DNA from: JAFAMS01 sp963715815
GTDB taxonomy: Bacteria > Vulcanimicrobiota > Vulcanimicrobiia > Vulcanimicrobiales > Vulcanimicrobiaceae
Reading direction: 5' to 3'
Assembly: GCA_963715815.1 (NCBI GenBank)
Contig: OY970278.1
Span: 372,001 to 436,000, forward strand
Length of the DNA stretch: 64,000 bases
Shown here: positions 15,324-23,535 of the stretch, piece after piece
Layout of the letters: every line of letters begins with the position of its first letter
Numbering within the stretch: the first letter of the stretch is position 1
Program-made: the position numbers and the translations under genes
The notes under the pieces: model-generated
The model's database searches: none
Seen by the model: the letters and a program-made list of their open reading frames with translations, nothing else
What the model was told of the DNA's origin: nothing

Positions 15324-16811
15324 ATGGCAGATGTCCTGATCGTAGGCGCGGGGCCTACCGGACTAACGCTCGCGATTCAGCTCGCGCGCTACGGAGTGCC
15401 CGTTCGCATCGTCGACTGGGTGCCGGAGCCGATGCGTGAATCACGCGCCGTCGCGATTCAACGCCGAAGCATGCAGCTTTTCGAACGGATTGAAGTCGCG
15501 GCGTTGCTGGTCGAGCGTGGTCTGCACTATCGCGAAGTGTTCGTGCACACGGCACAAAAGGCGATCGTGCATCAGGAGCTCGACTTGCTCGCCGTGCCGC
15601 AGAGCGAAACCGAGCGCATTCTCGGTGAATGGTTGACGGTTCGCACCGGAAACCAAATCGAGCGCGGCGTGAGGCTCGTGCATCTCGAACAAGAGCCCGG
15701 AAAAGTCCGCGCGCATTTTCGTGGACGGGACGGCGAGACATCCGCCGACTACTCGTACGTCATCGGCTGCGATGGTGCGAACAGCACGGTACGTCACTTG
15801 CTTGACGTGCAGTTTACGGGGGAGCAAGCCTCGGAAAGCTTTGCGCTCGCCGATCTGCAGATCGACGCCGATTTTCCGCGCGATGCCGTGTCGATCTTTC
15901 AGACGCCTGCAAACTTGGTTGCGATCTTTCCGTTACCGAACGATCTGACGCGCGTCATCATCCAGCGCGCCAGCGGGTTCGAATCGTTGCCTGTGCTCGA
16001 CGATTTTCGCTCGGCTTTGTATCTTGCCGGAATCCCAGCCCGCAGCTATGGCGATCCGGTCTGGATCTCGCAGCTCGTCACGAACCAGCGGCGCACGTCG
16101 ACGATGGCGCGTGGCCGCGTGTTTCTCGTGGGCGATGCAGCGCACACGCATTCACCGCTCGGTGCGCAAGGAATGAATTCTGGAATTCAAGACGCTGAAA
16201 ATCTTGCGTGGAAAATCGCGCTGACATACCGGCACGGTGCATTCGCGCCGGTGCTGGCGTCTTACGCAGTCGAGCGCGAGGCCATTGCAGCCAAGCTTGT
16301 TCGCAAAGTTCGTTCGCCCAAGGATAGGATGGCGGCACTCACCGAGCAACCGGTCATCTACGAGCGTAGCCCGATCGTCACGCGCGCGTCGACTCCGAAG
16401 CCTGGCCCGGGTGCGCACGCACCGGACGGAGCCCTGATTCGCCTGACCGACGGCGAGGAAACGACTGTTTCTTCAATGTTCTCGACGCTGCGGCACCTGA
16501 TGCTCGTCTTCACGTACCGGCGCGATCAGTTCATCCACGAGATGTTGATCGCAATGCAACTCCATGCCGATCTGGTCGACGTGCAAATCGTGGCGCGCGA
16601 CGATTCGGTCGCTGGTGCGCAAATGGTCGACCGGCCAGGAGCGGTCTTTCGCGCCTATGGTGCGGACGGCGAGCCGCAGTATGTTTTGATTCGTCCCGAC
16701 GGCTATATCGCAGCGCGAGGCGCTCTGCGCGACTACCGCATCGTCGCGACGTATCTCTCGGAGACTTTCGGTATAGTAACCGCGCAGGTTCCCGACAAGC
16801 GATTGCCCTAG
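15324..16811 (+). CDS. FAD-dependent aromatic-ring monooxygenase (PheA/TfdB type)
   Basis: Class A flavoprotein hydroxylase of about 495 aa. The FAD-binding GxGxxG (VGAGPTGLTLA) is at residues 6-16, a DG motif (GCDGANSTVR) near 150, and the second FAD motif GRVFLVGDAAHTHSPLGAQG near 260-280. The C-terminal 130 residues resemble the thioredoxin-like domain of phenol hydroxylase type enzymes (ending in RPDGYIAARG). GAGG lies just before the ATG. It is followed 19 nt later by homogentisate dioxygenase, so a role in aromatic breakdown is likely. The exact substrate is not known. Confidence 0.85.
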   Translation: MADVLIVGAGPTGLTLAIQLARYGVPVRIVDWVPEPMRESRAVAIQRRSMQLFERIEVAALLVERGLHYREVFVHTAQKAIVHQELDLLAVPQSETERILGEWLTVRTGNQIERGVRLVHLEQEPGKVRAHFRGRDGETSADYSYVIGCDGANSTVRHLLDVQFTGEQASESFALADLQIDADFPRDAVSIFQTPANLVAIFPLPNDLTRVIIQRASGFESLPVLDDFRSALYLAGIPARSYGDPVWISQLVTNQRRTSTMARGRVFLVGDAAHTHSPLGAQGMNSGIQDAENLAWKIALTYRHGAFAPVLASYAVEREAIAAKLVRKVRSPKDRMAALTEQPVIYERSPIVTRASTPKPGPGAHAPDGALIRLTDGEETTVSSMFSTLRHLMLVFTYRRDQFIHEMLIAMQLHADLVDVQIVARDDSVAGAQMVDRPGAVFRAYGADGEPQYVLIRPDGYIAARGALRDYRIVATYLSETFGIVTAQVPDKRLP

Positions 16812-16830
16812 CCGCGCCGAAGGCGCCCGC

Positions 16831-17994
16831 ATGCCGTTTTACGTTCGAGAAGGCAAGCTGCCAGCGCAGCGTCACACGCAGTTCCGTAAGCCGGATGGCG
16901 GATTGTATGCCGAAGAGCTGATCTCGACCAAAGGCTTCGAGAGCATCTACTCGCTCGCGTACCATCTGCGGCCGCCGACGGCGACGCTCGACGTGCGCGC
17001 CTGGGAACGTCCGTTTGTGCGCTTCATGCCCAACGATCCGCTGAAGAACCGTCACTGGTTTGCGGCGCGCGTGAAAGCTGAGGGCGACGCCGTCGAAGGC
17101 CGCGTCCCGCTTGCCGGCAACGACGACATCGTCATTTCAACGGCGACTGCAACGAAACCGATGGAGTATTTCTTCCGCAATGCGGGCGGCGACGAGCTGC
17201 TCTTCGTGCAAGCCGGCGACGGCATTCTGGAGTCGCCGCTGGGTGAGATCGCCTATCGTGCGCACGACTATCTCATCATCCCGTGCGGCGTCGCATATCG
17301 TTTGCAACCGCGCAGCAAGACGGAGTTATTCGTCGCCGAGTGCAGCGGCTCGATCGAGATTCCCGCGAAGTTTCGCAATCCGTTCGGCCAGCTCAAAGAG
17401 CATGCGCCGTATTACGAGCGCGATTTCCGCGCTCCGGTTTTGCGTGAACCCCACGACGAGCAGGGTGAGTTTGAGGTGCGCATCAGCGCGCGCGGGCGAA
17501 CAGCAATTCATGTCATGCAGAACCATCCATTCGATGTCGTCGGCTGGGACGGATATTGTTATCCGGTTGCGTTCAATGCCGACGACTACGCACCGGTGAC
17601 CGGCAAGCTGCATCAGCCGCCGTCAACGCACGTCATCTTCGAGGCGGCCGGCGCGGCGTTTATTTTGTTCGCGCCACGGTTGTTCGATTATCATCCGCAA
17701 GCGGTTCCTGCGCCGTACAATCATGCCAGCGTCGATTGCGACGAGATCATCTACTACGCGAGCGGCAATTTCATGAGCCGCCGCGGTATCGAAGAGCGCT
17801 CGATCACGTTGCACGCAGCGGGCGCGGTCCATGGTCCGCAGCCGGGTGCGGTCGAAGCGTCGCTTGGAAAATCTGCGACGGACGAGCTGGCCGTAGCCGT
17901 CGACTGCTTTGCGCCGCTGCGCATAGCCGAGCCGGCGTTTTCAATCGAAGACGCCGGTTATTTCCGCTCCTGGGTAGCTGTCTCTAAGACGTAA
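16831..17994 (+). CDS. hmgA: Homogentisate 1,2-dioxygenase
   Basis: Fe(II) cupin enzyme that opens the ring of homogentisate in tyrosine and phenylalanine breakdown. The sequence aligns with the family through PFYVREGKLPAQRHTQF, the middle cupin part (VQAGDGILESPLGE), and the His/Glu region near VVGWDGYCYPVAFN, HQPPSTHVIFE and YNHASVDCDEIIYY. 387 aa, somewhat shorter than the usual 430-440 but typical of the short bacterial form. It has the FAD monooxygenase upstream. A FAH-family hydrolase that could act later in the pathway lies 15 kb away, not in this operon. Confidence 0.88.
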   Translation: MPFYVREGKLPAQRHTQFRKPDGGLYAEELISTKGFESIYSLAYHLRPPTATLDVRAWERPFVRFMPNDPLKNRHWFAARVKAEGDAVEGRVPLAGNDDIVISTATATKPMEYFFRNAGGDELLFVQAGDGILESPLGEIAYRAHDYLIIPCGVAYRLQPRSKTELFVAECSGSIEIPAKFRNPFGQLKEHAPYYERDFRAPVLREPHDEQGEFEVRISARGRTAIHVMQNHPFDVVGWDGYCYPVAFNADDYAPVTGKLHQPPSTHVIFEAAGAAFILFAPRLFDYHPQAVPAPYNHASVDCDEIIYYASGNFMSRRGIEERSITLHAAGAVHGPQPGAVEASLGKSATDELAVAVDCFAPLRIAEPAFSIEDAGYFRSWVAVSKT

Positions 17995-17998
17995 CCTT

Positions 17999-19285
17999 CT
18001 AGGTCAGAATCTTGTAAATCGAATCTGCGATTCCGAAGAGCGCCTCGTCGCTGCCGCGGCGCGCGATGAGTTGTGCGCCGATCGGCAGATTGTTGGGTCC
18101 GCGGAAGACCGGTATGGTGACGACTGGAACGTGAAGAGCTGTCCACATCCCGCAGAGCGACGAATTGCCGGTATCGCCAAAGCCGACGGGCGCTTCGCCG
18201 ACCACGGGCGATGTCAGCAAGACGTCATAGTCGTCAAAGATTCCATCGAGCATTCCACTCGTTTGCTCGACGTGAAGCTTCGCTTGCGAATAGCGCTCGA
18301 ACGTGCAGCTGAGGCCGTTTTTGAGTCGACCTTTCCGCAACGTCTCGCTAATTTGTTCCCAGTGATTCTCGATCTCCCACGTGTAATTACGTGAAAACTC
18401 GTAGCTCGAGATCCATTTGTGTGCTTCCTCCATCTCGTCGAATTCAGTCGGAAGCGTGACGTCGCGCACGTCGACACCGGTCTGCCGCAGCCGACGTGCT
18501 GCATCCTCGAACAGCGCGCGCGTCGCCGGTTCTATTTCGTCCCACTTGTGCGTCCGGCAAAACGCGACGCGCGGCTTGGCGACTTCGTGCAATATGCTCT
18601 CTCGCTCGCGTCCGAGCAGCGCATCCCGGTAACGCGAGATGTCCTCGACCGAGCGTGCATAGATGCCGAGAGTGTCGAGCGACCACGCGGATTGCTTAAC
18701 ACCGCCGCAGCTCAACTCGCCGAACGTCGGCCTGTAGGCGAAAACTCCGCAGAATGAACCAGGCTTGATCGTCGAGCCCGTGGTCTGCGTTCCGAGCGCG
18801 ACGGGGACCATCGAGTCGGCGACTGCCGCGGCTGAGCCGCTCGACGATCCGCCGGACGTTCGTGCGGGATCGAGCGGATGTCGCGTGCGTGCGGGATGCC
18901 GGTTCGCAAACTCAGTCGTCACCGTCTTCCCAAGGAGTACGGCATCGGCTTTGCGGCTGAGCGCGACGCACGCCGCGTCGGTTTTCGGTTGATGCCCAGC
19001 GTAAATCGGTGAGCCGTACTGGCTTGGGATATCCGCGGTGTCGATGATGTCTTTGACACCGAAGGGGACGCCAGCAAGTATGCCGCGTGCTCCGCGGACG
19101 TCGAGAGATCTCGCAGTCCGCAGAACGGCGTCGCGATCGATGTATTCCCAAGCCTGCACCGCGTCTTCGCGTTCATCGATTCGCTCAAGACAGGCGCGCA
19201 CGATCGATTCGCAGGTTACGTCGCCGCGACGTACCGCCCGAACGATGTCGGATGCGGTCAGCTCATTCAGACGAATGCTCAGCAC
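17999..19285 (-). CDS. Amidase signature family hydrolase
   Basis: Hydrolyses C-N bonds in amides, carbamates or acylated ureas. The catalytic Lys lies in GVPFGVKDIIDT (about residue 72), and the Ser-rich signature ARTSGGSSSGSAAAVA (about 140-155) carries the cis-Ser and nucleophile Ser. 428 aa is typical. The ATG at 19285 follows the tctC stop by 1 nt, so it is the last gene of the tctB-tctA-UGSC-partner-tctC-amidase operon. The pairing with a hydantoinase across the divergent promoter suggests a ureide, carbamoyl or cyclic-amide substrate (inference). Confidence 0.88.
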   Translation of the reverse strand: MLSIRLNELTASDIVRAVRRGDVTCESIVRACLERIDEREDAVQAWEYIDRDAVLRTARSLDVRGARGILAGVPFGVKDIIDTADIPSQYGSPIYAGHQPKTDAACVALSRKADAVLLGKTVTTEFANRHPARTRHPLDPARTSGGSSSGSAAAVADSMVPVALGTQTTGSTIKPGSFCGVFAYRPTFGELSCGGVKQSAWSLDTLGIYARSVEDISRYRDALLGRERESILHEVAKPRVAFCRTHKWDEIEPATRALFEDAARRLRQTGVDVRDVTLPTEFDEMEEAHKWISSYEFSRNYTWEIENHWEQISETLRKGRLKNGLSCTFERYSQAKLHVEQTSGMLDGIFDDYDVLLTSPVVGEAPVGFGDTGNSSLCGMWTALHVPVVTIPVFRGPNNLPIGAQLIARRGSDEALFGIADSIYKILT

Positions 19286-19286
19286 G

Positions 19287-20270
19287 CTAGCTCAGCGGAA
19301 TGTTCGCGGCCTTGGCGACTTTCGCCCATTTGGCGACATCGTTTCGTACGAACTCCACGAAGCTTTGCGGCGAACCCCCAACCGGAATCAAGATGGCGTC
19401 GCGCAGAGGTCCTTCGAGCTCGGGAGCGCGCAGGGCTTTGGTGAAGATTCCGTTCAGCGCATCGATGGCTGGTTTCGGAGTCTTTGCGGGCGCGACGATT
19501 CCATACCACTGATTCACATCGAAGCCGGGGACGCCCGATTCGGCGACGGTAGGCACATCGGGTAACGATTTGAGTCGCTCCGCGCTCGATACCGCGAGTG
19601 CTTTGAGCTTGCCGGATTTTACGTAAGGAAGAATGGCGGGAGCCGGTGCCATGACGACTGCGACGTCACCGCGCAACGCTCCGAGGATAGCAGCAGCGGT
19701 GCCGTTGTACGGCACATTCATGAGGTTCATCCCGGTATCGCTGTCGAGCAGCTCAACGCCGAGACGAAGCGGGCCACCTTGGTCGCTCGAATAATTGATT
19801 TTGCCGGGCGATGCCTTCGCAAGTGCTTCCAAGTCCCGCAGCGTCTTGGCCGGGAACGAAGGATTGAGCGCGATAATGTTCGGCGTGCGTGCGAGGTACG
19901 CGACGGGCGCAAAATCGCTAATGACGTTGAAGGGGAGGCTCTTGTAAATGCTCTCGCTGATCGTCCAGTTTGCGGTTGCAAGCAAAACGGTATAGCCGTC
20001 CGGATTGGCTCGTGCGACCAATTCCGCGCCGATATTTCCGTTTGCTCCACCGTGATTCTCGATCACGAAATCCTGACCGGCGATCTGGCTTGCCTTCGGT
20101 TGGATGATGCGCGCCGTGGCGTCCGCACCGCCGCCTGGCGGGAATGGAACGATCAGACGGATTGGGCCGGTCGGAAAGGAGTCTGCGTATGATGGCGACG
20201 CGACAACAAGGGACGCTGCGCCGCCGATAAGGCCTAGAGCGGCGCGTCGGTTCAATCGCTTCTCGGACAT
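19287..20270 (-). CDS. tctC: Tripartite tricarboxylate transporter substrate-binding protein (TctC/Bug family)
   Basis: Periplasmic binding protein, 327 aa. The N-terminal leader LNRRAALGLIGGAASLVVASP has a twin arginine, so Tat export is possible. The mature protein begins FPTGPIRLIVPFPPGGGAD, the classic Bug signature, followed by ENHGGANGNIGAE and PDGYTVLLAT. It belongs with tctA and tctB upstream in the same operon. Bug proteins bind carboxylates and other small ligands. The ligand is not readable here. Confidence 0.92.
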   Translation of the reverse strand: MSEKRLNRRAALGLIGGAASLVVASPSYADSFPTGPIRLIVPFPPGGGADATARIIQPKASQIAGQDFVIENHGGANGNIGAELVARANPDGYTVLLATANWTISESIYKSLPFNVISDFAPVAYLARTPNIIALNPSFPAKTLRDLEALAKASPGKINYSSDQGGPLRLGVELLDSDTGMNLMNVPYNGTAAAILGALRGDVAVVMAPAPAILPYVKSGKLKALAVSSAERLKSLPDVPTVAESGVPGFDVNQWYGIVAPAKTPKPAIDALNGIFTKALRAPELEGPLRDAILIPVGGSPQSFVEFVRNDVAKWAKVAKAANIPLS

Positions 20271-20294
20271 GATGTCCTCCGATGTGGGAATCGG

Positions 20295-21353
20295 TTAGTG
20301 GGTCTGCGCGATGACCTTTGTAACGGGGACGTGGGGAATCTGTTCGTGCGAAAACCCCGGAAGATACACGGTGTGAATTCCCGTTCCACCTAGAACGCCG
20401 AGATAGATATCCTCGGGTGTATCAACCAGCGACACCTTGCCGTCTTTGATCCGTCCCTTCTTTTCCAAGAACGGAATGTCGCTGCTTCGAAAAAATGATG
20501 TCGGAAGCAGCGTGTATTCGTAGATCATCTCTTTGGCTTTTGCTTTCGATATGCCGGCATCGGCCAAGAGCTGCACGCGCTCCGGATTGAAGAGCAAGAC
20601 GGCGGACAAGCTTCCGGCATAAAGTGCGGTGTTACCTAACGAGACCATCGACAGCGCGGTATGCTGCAGAAGTCCGTCCGGCGATTGATCCCAGTCGAGT
20701 GGCGCCAGCAACCCGATGTACGACGTTACGCGAAAGACGGAGATCGTGCTTTGCTCGGGTTTGAATCCAAATTCGACATGAAACGGTTCCCATGCCGAGC
20801 TCTCCTCGTCTTCACCCGTGCAGAACGTATATTGCAGCGGGGATGCGAAACACGTGCGTGCGTAACCGCCCGGCGAAAAGCCCCCGATGTTGATCATGAC
20901 TAAACGTATCGTACGCCCAATAGTGGCATTCGCACGCCAACCCGGACCAAGTGCTCCACGTGCACAATTGAGATCGAGTTCCTTGCGCACCGGGCCGTTG
21001 ATCAAGAAGAACGGCGTCTCGGGACGAAGACCGACGAGCGTTCCCAGTGGGAAGAGCGGGTCAGCGATCGCCTCGACGGCCGCTATGACGGTCGGAAAAT
21101 ACTCAGGCAGACACCCCGCCATGACGGCGTTTGCTGCAATGCCACGCACTGTGCACGGGCCTTTGCGCGGCGGCATGATGTAGAAGACCTCGTCCGGATC
21201 CCGATCGACCATTGCGAGGAAACGTTCGATGCGCTCGGAGGTCGGAGGTATGACGGGGAGGCCATCGGTCCAGTGGTTATCGACGGCGTATTGAAAGAAG
21301 TCGTCATATGGATTTTCAGCTGAGCTTACCGGTACGTCGACCGTCCTGGTCAT
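20295..21353 (-). CDS. Conserved protein of unknown function, partner of the UGSC selenoprotein
   Basis: 352 aa, no signal peptide and no membrane helix. It has a conserved-looking N-terminal NHWTDGLPVIPPT, a central LNCARGALGPGWRANATIGR followed by INIGGFSPGG, and cysteines at AGCLPEY, LNCARG, TCFASP and TFCTGED. The start ATG overlaps the stop of the UGSC gene as ATGA, which implies linked translation and probably a joint function. I do not recognise a catalytic family. It may be the larger subunit or enzyme partner of the redox-active UGSC protein (inference). Confidence 0.75.
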   Translation of the reverse strand: MTRTVDVPVSSAENPYDDFFQYAVDNHWTDGLPVIPPTSERIERFLAMVDRDPDEVFYIMPPRKGPCTVRGIAANAVMAGCLPEYFPTVIAAVEAIADPLFPLGTLVGLRPETPFFLINGPVRKELDLNCARGALGPGWRANATIGRTIRLVMINIGGFSPGGYARTCFASPLQYTFCTGEDEESSAWEPFHVEFGFKPEQSTISVFRVTSYIGLLAPLDWDQSPDGLLQHTALSMVSLGNTALYAGSLSAVLLFNPERVQLLADAGISKAKAKEMIYEYTLLPTSFFRSSDIPFLEKKGRIKDGKVSLVDTPEDIYLGVLGGTGIHTVYLPGFSHEQIPHVPVTKVIAQTH

Positions 21354-21916
21354 TTCTTCGCCTCGAACGACGCGACCAATTGCGGTAGCAGCGTATTAAT
21401 ACGCTCGTGGATTCCCGGATCATCGAGATAGATTACCGGGTTGGCCGTTACGAGAACCGGGATATGCGGATATCCGAGCGACGTCAGTAGTTGGTGGGCT
21501 CTTGTCTCAAAGACATCCGTGACGATAACCGTCGCGGGGATGCCCCTCTTTTCGAACTCGACACATGCGTGGCAACTCCACAGCGTGCATCCTCCTCAAT
21601 CGGCGACGCCGGACGTCATCAAATCGATGCCCTGCAAGAGCTGATCGATTTCCGGGCCGATCTTGGCGACACGCTCGGGATGCGTGAACTGCCAATCGGG
21701 ATTGTGGAAGATAGCGTTCGTGACATCAGTATCCGTGTTGAGACGCTTTGCAAACGCCTCCATGAAGGGCGGCGATATTGCCTTCCAATTAGGCAGGCAG
21801 ATAACGGTCTTACCCTTGATACTCGCAGGTCGCTTTGGCGGCGTCGCAGCCGGAGTCTGAACGAGATCTTGATACTCCGCGACCGGGACGACTACGCTCA
21901 ACATTTTCGTGGCCAT
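21350..21916 (-). CDS. UGSC-family selenoprotein with in-frame TGA (Sec107)
   Basis: 188 residues if the TGA at 21596-21598 is read as selenocysteine. Residues 1-106 (MATKMLSVVVPV ... LMTSGVAD) lead into U-G-G-C at 107-110, then TLWSCHACVEFEKRGIP and a beta/alpha C-terminal half with IPATVIVTDVF and IPVLVTANP, ending FEAKK. The UGxC motif matches the NCBIfam UGSC family (seleno)protein as I remember it, where the first position is Cys or Sec. The frame stays open for 81 codons after TGA and stops in an ATGA overlap with the next gene. No in-frame start codon soon after TGA could rescue the second half. A stem-loop follows the TGA. AAAGGCG precedes the ATG. A nonsense mutation is the alternative. 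Confidence 0.82.
21565..21598 (-). promoter_or_regulatory. Candidate bacterial SECIS element
   Basis: Reading the minus strand, the TGA (21598-21596) and GGAGG are followed by ATGC (21590-21587), a 5-nt bulge ACGCT, GTGG (21581-21578), loop AGTTG, CCAC and GCAT (to 21565). Both stems pair perfectly. A small hairpin with a bulge and a G/U-containing loop starting within ten nt of the UGA is what SelB-dependent decoding needs in bacteria. Confidence 0.55.
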
Positions 21917-21947
21917 ATTATTCGCCTTTCAGGCGCTTAAGGTGCAA

Positions 21948-21958
21948 GTACATTGTAC
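21948..21958. promoter_or_regulatory. Palindromic operator-like site upstream of the UGSC gene
   Basis: GTACATTGTAC, a perfect 4-bp inverted repeat with a 3-nt centre, lies 32-42 nt before the UGSC start codon. It resembles GntR-type operators (TTGTACA core). No GntR gene is in the window. Confidence 0.3.
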
Positions 21959-21979
21959 ATCGCTTTTCGTCCGAAAAGG

Positions 21980-22011
21980 AGTCAGGAAAATCGTGAGAGA
22001 ACGCCCTGACT
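21980..22011 (-). terminator. Possible weak terminator/attenuator after tctA
   Basis: AGTCAGG (21980-21986) pairs with CCTGACT (22005-22011) with an 18-nt loop, directly after the tctA stop. On the minus strand it is followed by CCTTTTC, only a short T-run. A second small stem CTTTTC/GAAAAG lies at 21963-21978. Together they may reduce read-through from tctA into the UGSC gene. Confidence 0.35.
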
Positions 22012-22017
22012 GTCGGT

Positions 22018-23529
22018 TCAGGGAGAGACCTGCAATCCGCGGCGATGCGCATCACGAAACGCTACGAAGATTTGCGATACGATGAGCGCAGCGCATAAAA
22101 TAACAAAGCATTCGCTGATCGGATGCTGCAGGAATATTCGAAGATCGCCGTGCGAAAGCAACAAAGCGCGGCGGCCGTTTTCTTCGACGAGCGGCCCGAG
22201 AATATAACCGAGCAAGATCGGGGCCGGTGGAAAATCTAGTGCTAACAATATCGCGCCGGCGATCCCGAAAAACAGCACTTCGTAAACATCGAACAACGAA
22301 TTGTTCGTGCAATACACGCCGACGCACATGAAGAACAGCGCCGCAGGATACATGAAGCGGTACGGAACTTGAAGCAGCTTGACCCACACGCCAATTAGCG
22401 GCAGGTTGAGCAGCACAAGTAAGACGTTGCCGATCCAGAAGCTTGCGACAAGTCCCCAAAAGATGTCCGCATGTTCCGTTATGAGCTGTGGACCAGGTTG
22501 AATGCCTTGGATCAGGAGCGCGCCGAGGATCAATGCCATAACCGCGTCTCCCGGAATTCCGAGGGTCATCGTCGGAATGAAGTCGACTTGCGTCTTCGAA
22601 TGTGCCGCCGCTTCCGGAGCTGCTACGCCTTCGATGGCACCATGTCCGAAGCGTTCGGGTGTTCGGGAAACCCTGCGTTCGACTGAATACGCGACAAACG
22701 TTGTAATGTCGGGGCCGGTTCCCGGCATTGCGCCGAACATCGTGCCGATCAGCGTGCCCCGCAGTATCGGGAAGAACGCTTGTTTCATCTCCGCGCGCGA
22801 CGGCCGGAGGTCACGCAAACGAACCATAGCGTTTGTTGCGGAGACGATGGTACGGTTTATGCCGCGCAGAAAGTTACCGATCCCGAACAGCCCGAGTGCC
22901 AGCGCGACGAGGTCGACACGGTCACTGAGATCGATGAAGCCGAAAGTAAAGCGTTGCGTACCGCTATTGATGTCCGTTCCGACGATTCCGATGATCATGC
23001 CGAGAATCGTCATCGCGACGCCCTTGAGCGGGGATTTGCCTGCCATCGTTCCGCCGGTGACGAGTCCGAAGAGCATGATCGAGAAAATTTCGGCCGGTCC
23101 AAATTTGTAGGCGAGCTTCACCAGAAGCGGAGACGCGAAAATCATAACCGTGATGCCGGCCGATGCTGCAAAGAACGAGGCAATGACCGCGATTCCTAGT
23201 GCCTTTCCGGCTCTTCCGTTCTTGGTCATTTGGTAACCGTCGATACACGTCACTGCGTGCGCGGCGTGGGACGGAATGTTGAGCAGAATCGCTCCGATCG
23301 CGCCGCCGTATTGCGACCCATAAAAGATGCCGGCAAGCATCAGAATCGCAGGCACTGCATGCATCGTGTGTGTGAGCGGGAGCAGCAGGGACATGGCGGA
23401 AAGCGCGCCCATTCCGGGCAAGACACCGATCAAGTTGCCGATCAGAACTCCGAAGAGCGACCAGATCAGGTTGTGCGGCTCGAGTGCGACGTTGAATCCG
23501 TAGAGCAGATCGGTGACGGCTTGATGCAT
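22018..23529 (-). CDS. tctA: Tripartite tricarboxylate transporter large membrane subunit TctA
   Basis: 503-aa permease with about 11-12 membrane helices. Family signatures include LIGVLPGMGALSAMSLLLPLT near the N-terminus, FYGSQYGGAIGAILLNIPSHAA, MFGAMPGTGPDITTFVAYSVERR and TLGIPGDAVMALILGALLIQGIQPGP. It works with TctB and TctC to take up small carboxylates or related compounds using ion gradients. It follows tctB by 6 nt. The 101-bp gap after it separates the UGSC gene. Confidence 0.95.
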   Translation of the reverse strand: MHQAVTDLLYGFNVALEPHNLIWSLFGVLIGNLIGVLPGMGALSAMSLLLPLTHTMHAVPAILMLAGIFYGSQYGGAIGAILLNIPSHAAHAVTCIDGYQMTKNGRAGKALGIAVIASFFAASAGITVMIFASPLLVKLAYKFGPAEIFSIMLFGLVTGGTMAGKSPLKGVAMTILGMIIGIVGTDINSGTQRFTFGFIDLSDRVDLVALALGLFGIGNFLRGINRTIVSATNAMVRLRDLRPSRAEMKQAFFPILRGTLIGTMFGAMPGTGPDITTFVAYSVERRVSRTPERFGHGAIEGVAAPEAAAHSKTQVDFIPTMTLGIPGDAVMALILGALLIQGIQPGPQLITEHADIFWGLVASFWIGNVLLVLLNLPLIGVWVKLLQVPYRFMYPAALFFMCVGVYCTNNSLFDVYEVLFFGIAGAILLALDFPPAPILLGYILGPLVEENGRRALLLSHGDLRIFLQHPISECFVILCAALIVSQIFVAFRDAHRRGLQVSP

Positions 23530-23535
23530 CGTCGC

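Noticed and set aside
21350..21598. UGSC gene as a simple pseudogene with a nonsense mutation
   Set aside because: The TGA sits exactly at the position where the family is known to use Sec, the rest of the frame is intact, and a hairpin follows. Not fully excluded without checking for sel genes.
21491..21940. Plus-strand frame covering the UGSC gene, and the 62-codon minus frame starting near 21695
   Set aside because: The minus-strand selenoprotein frame with its UGxC motif and ATGA coupling explains the region better. The others have no family features.
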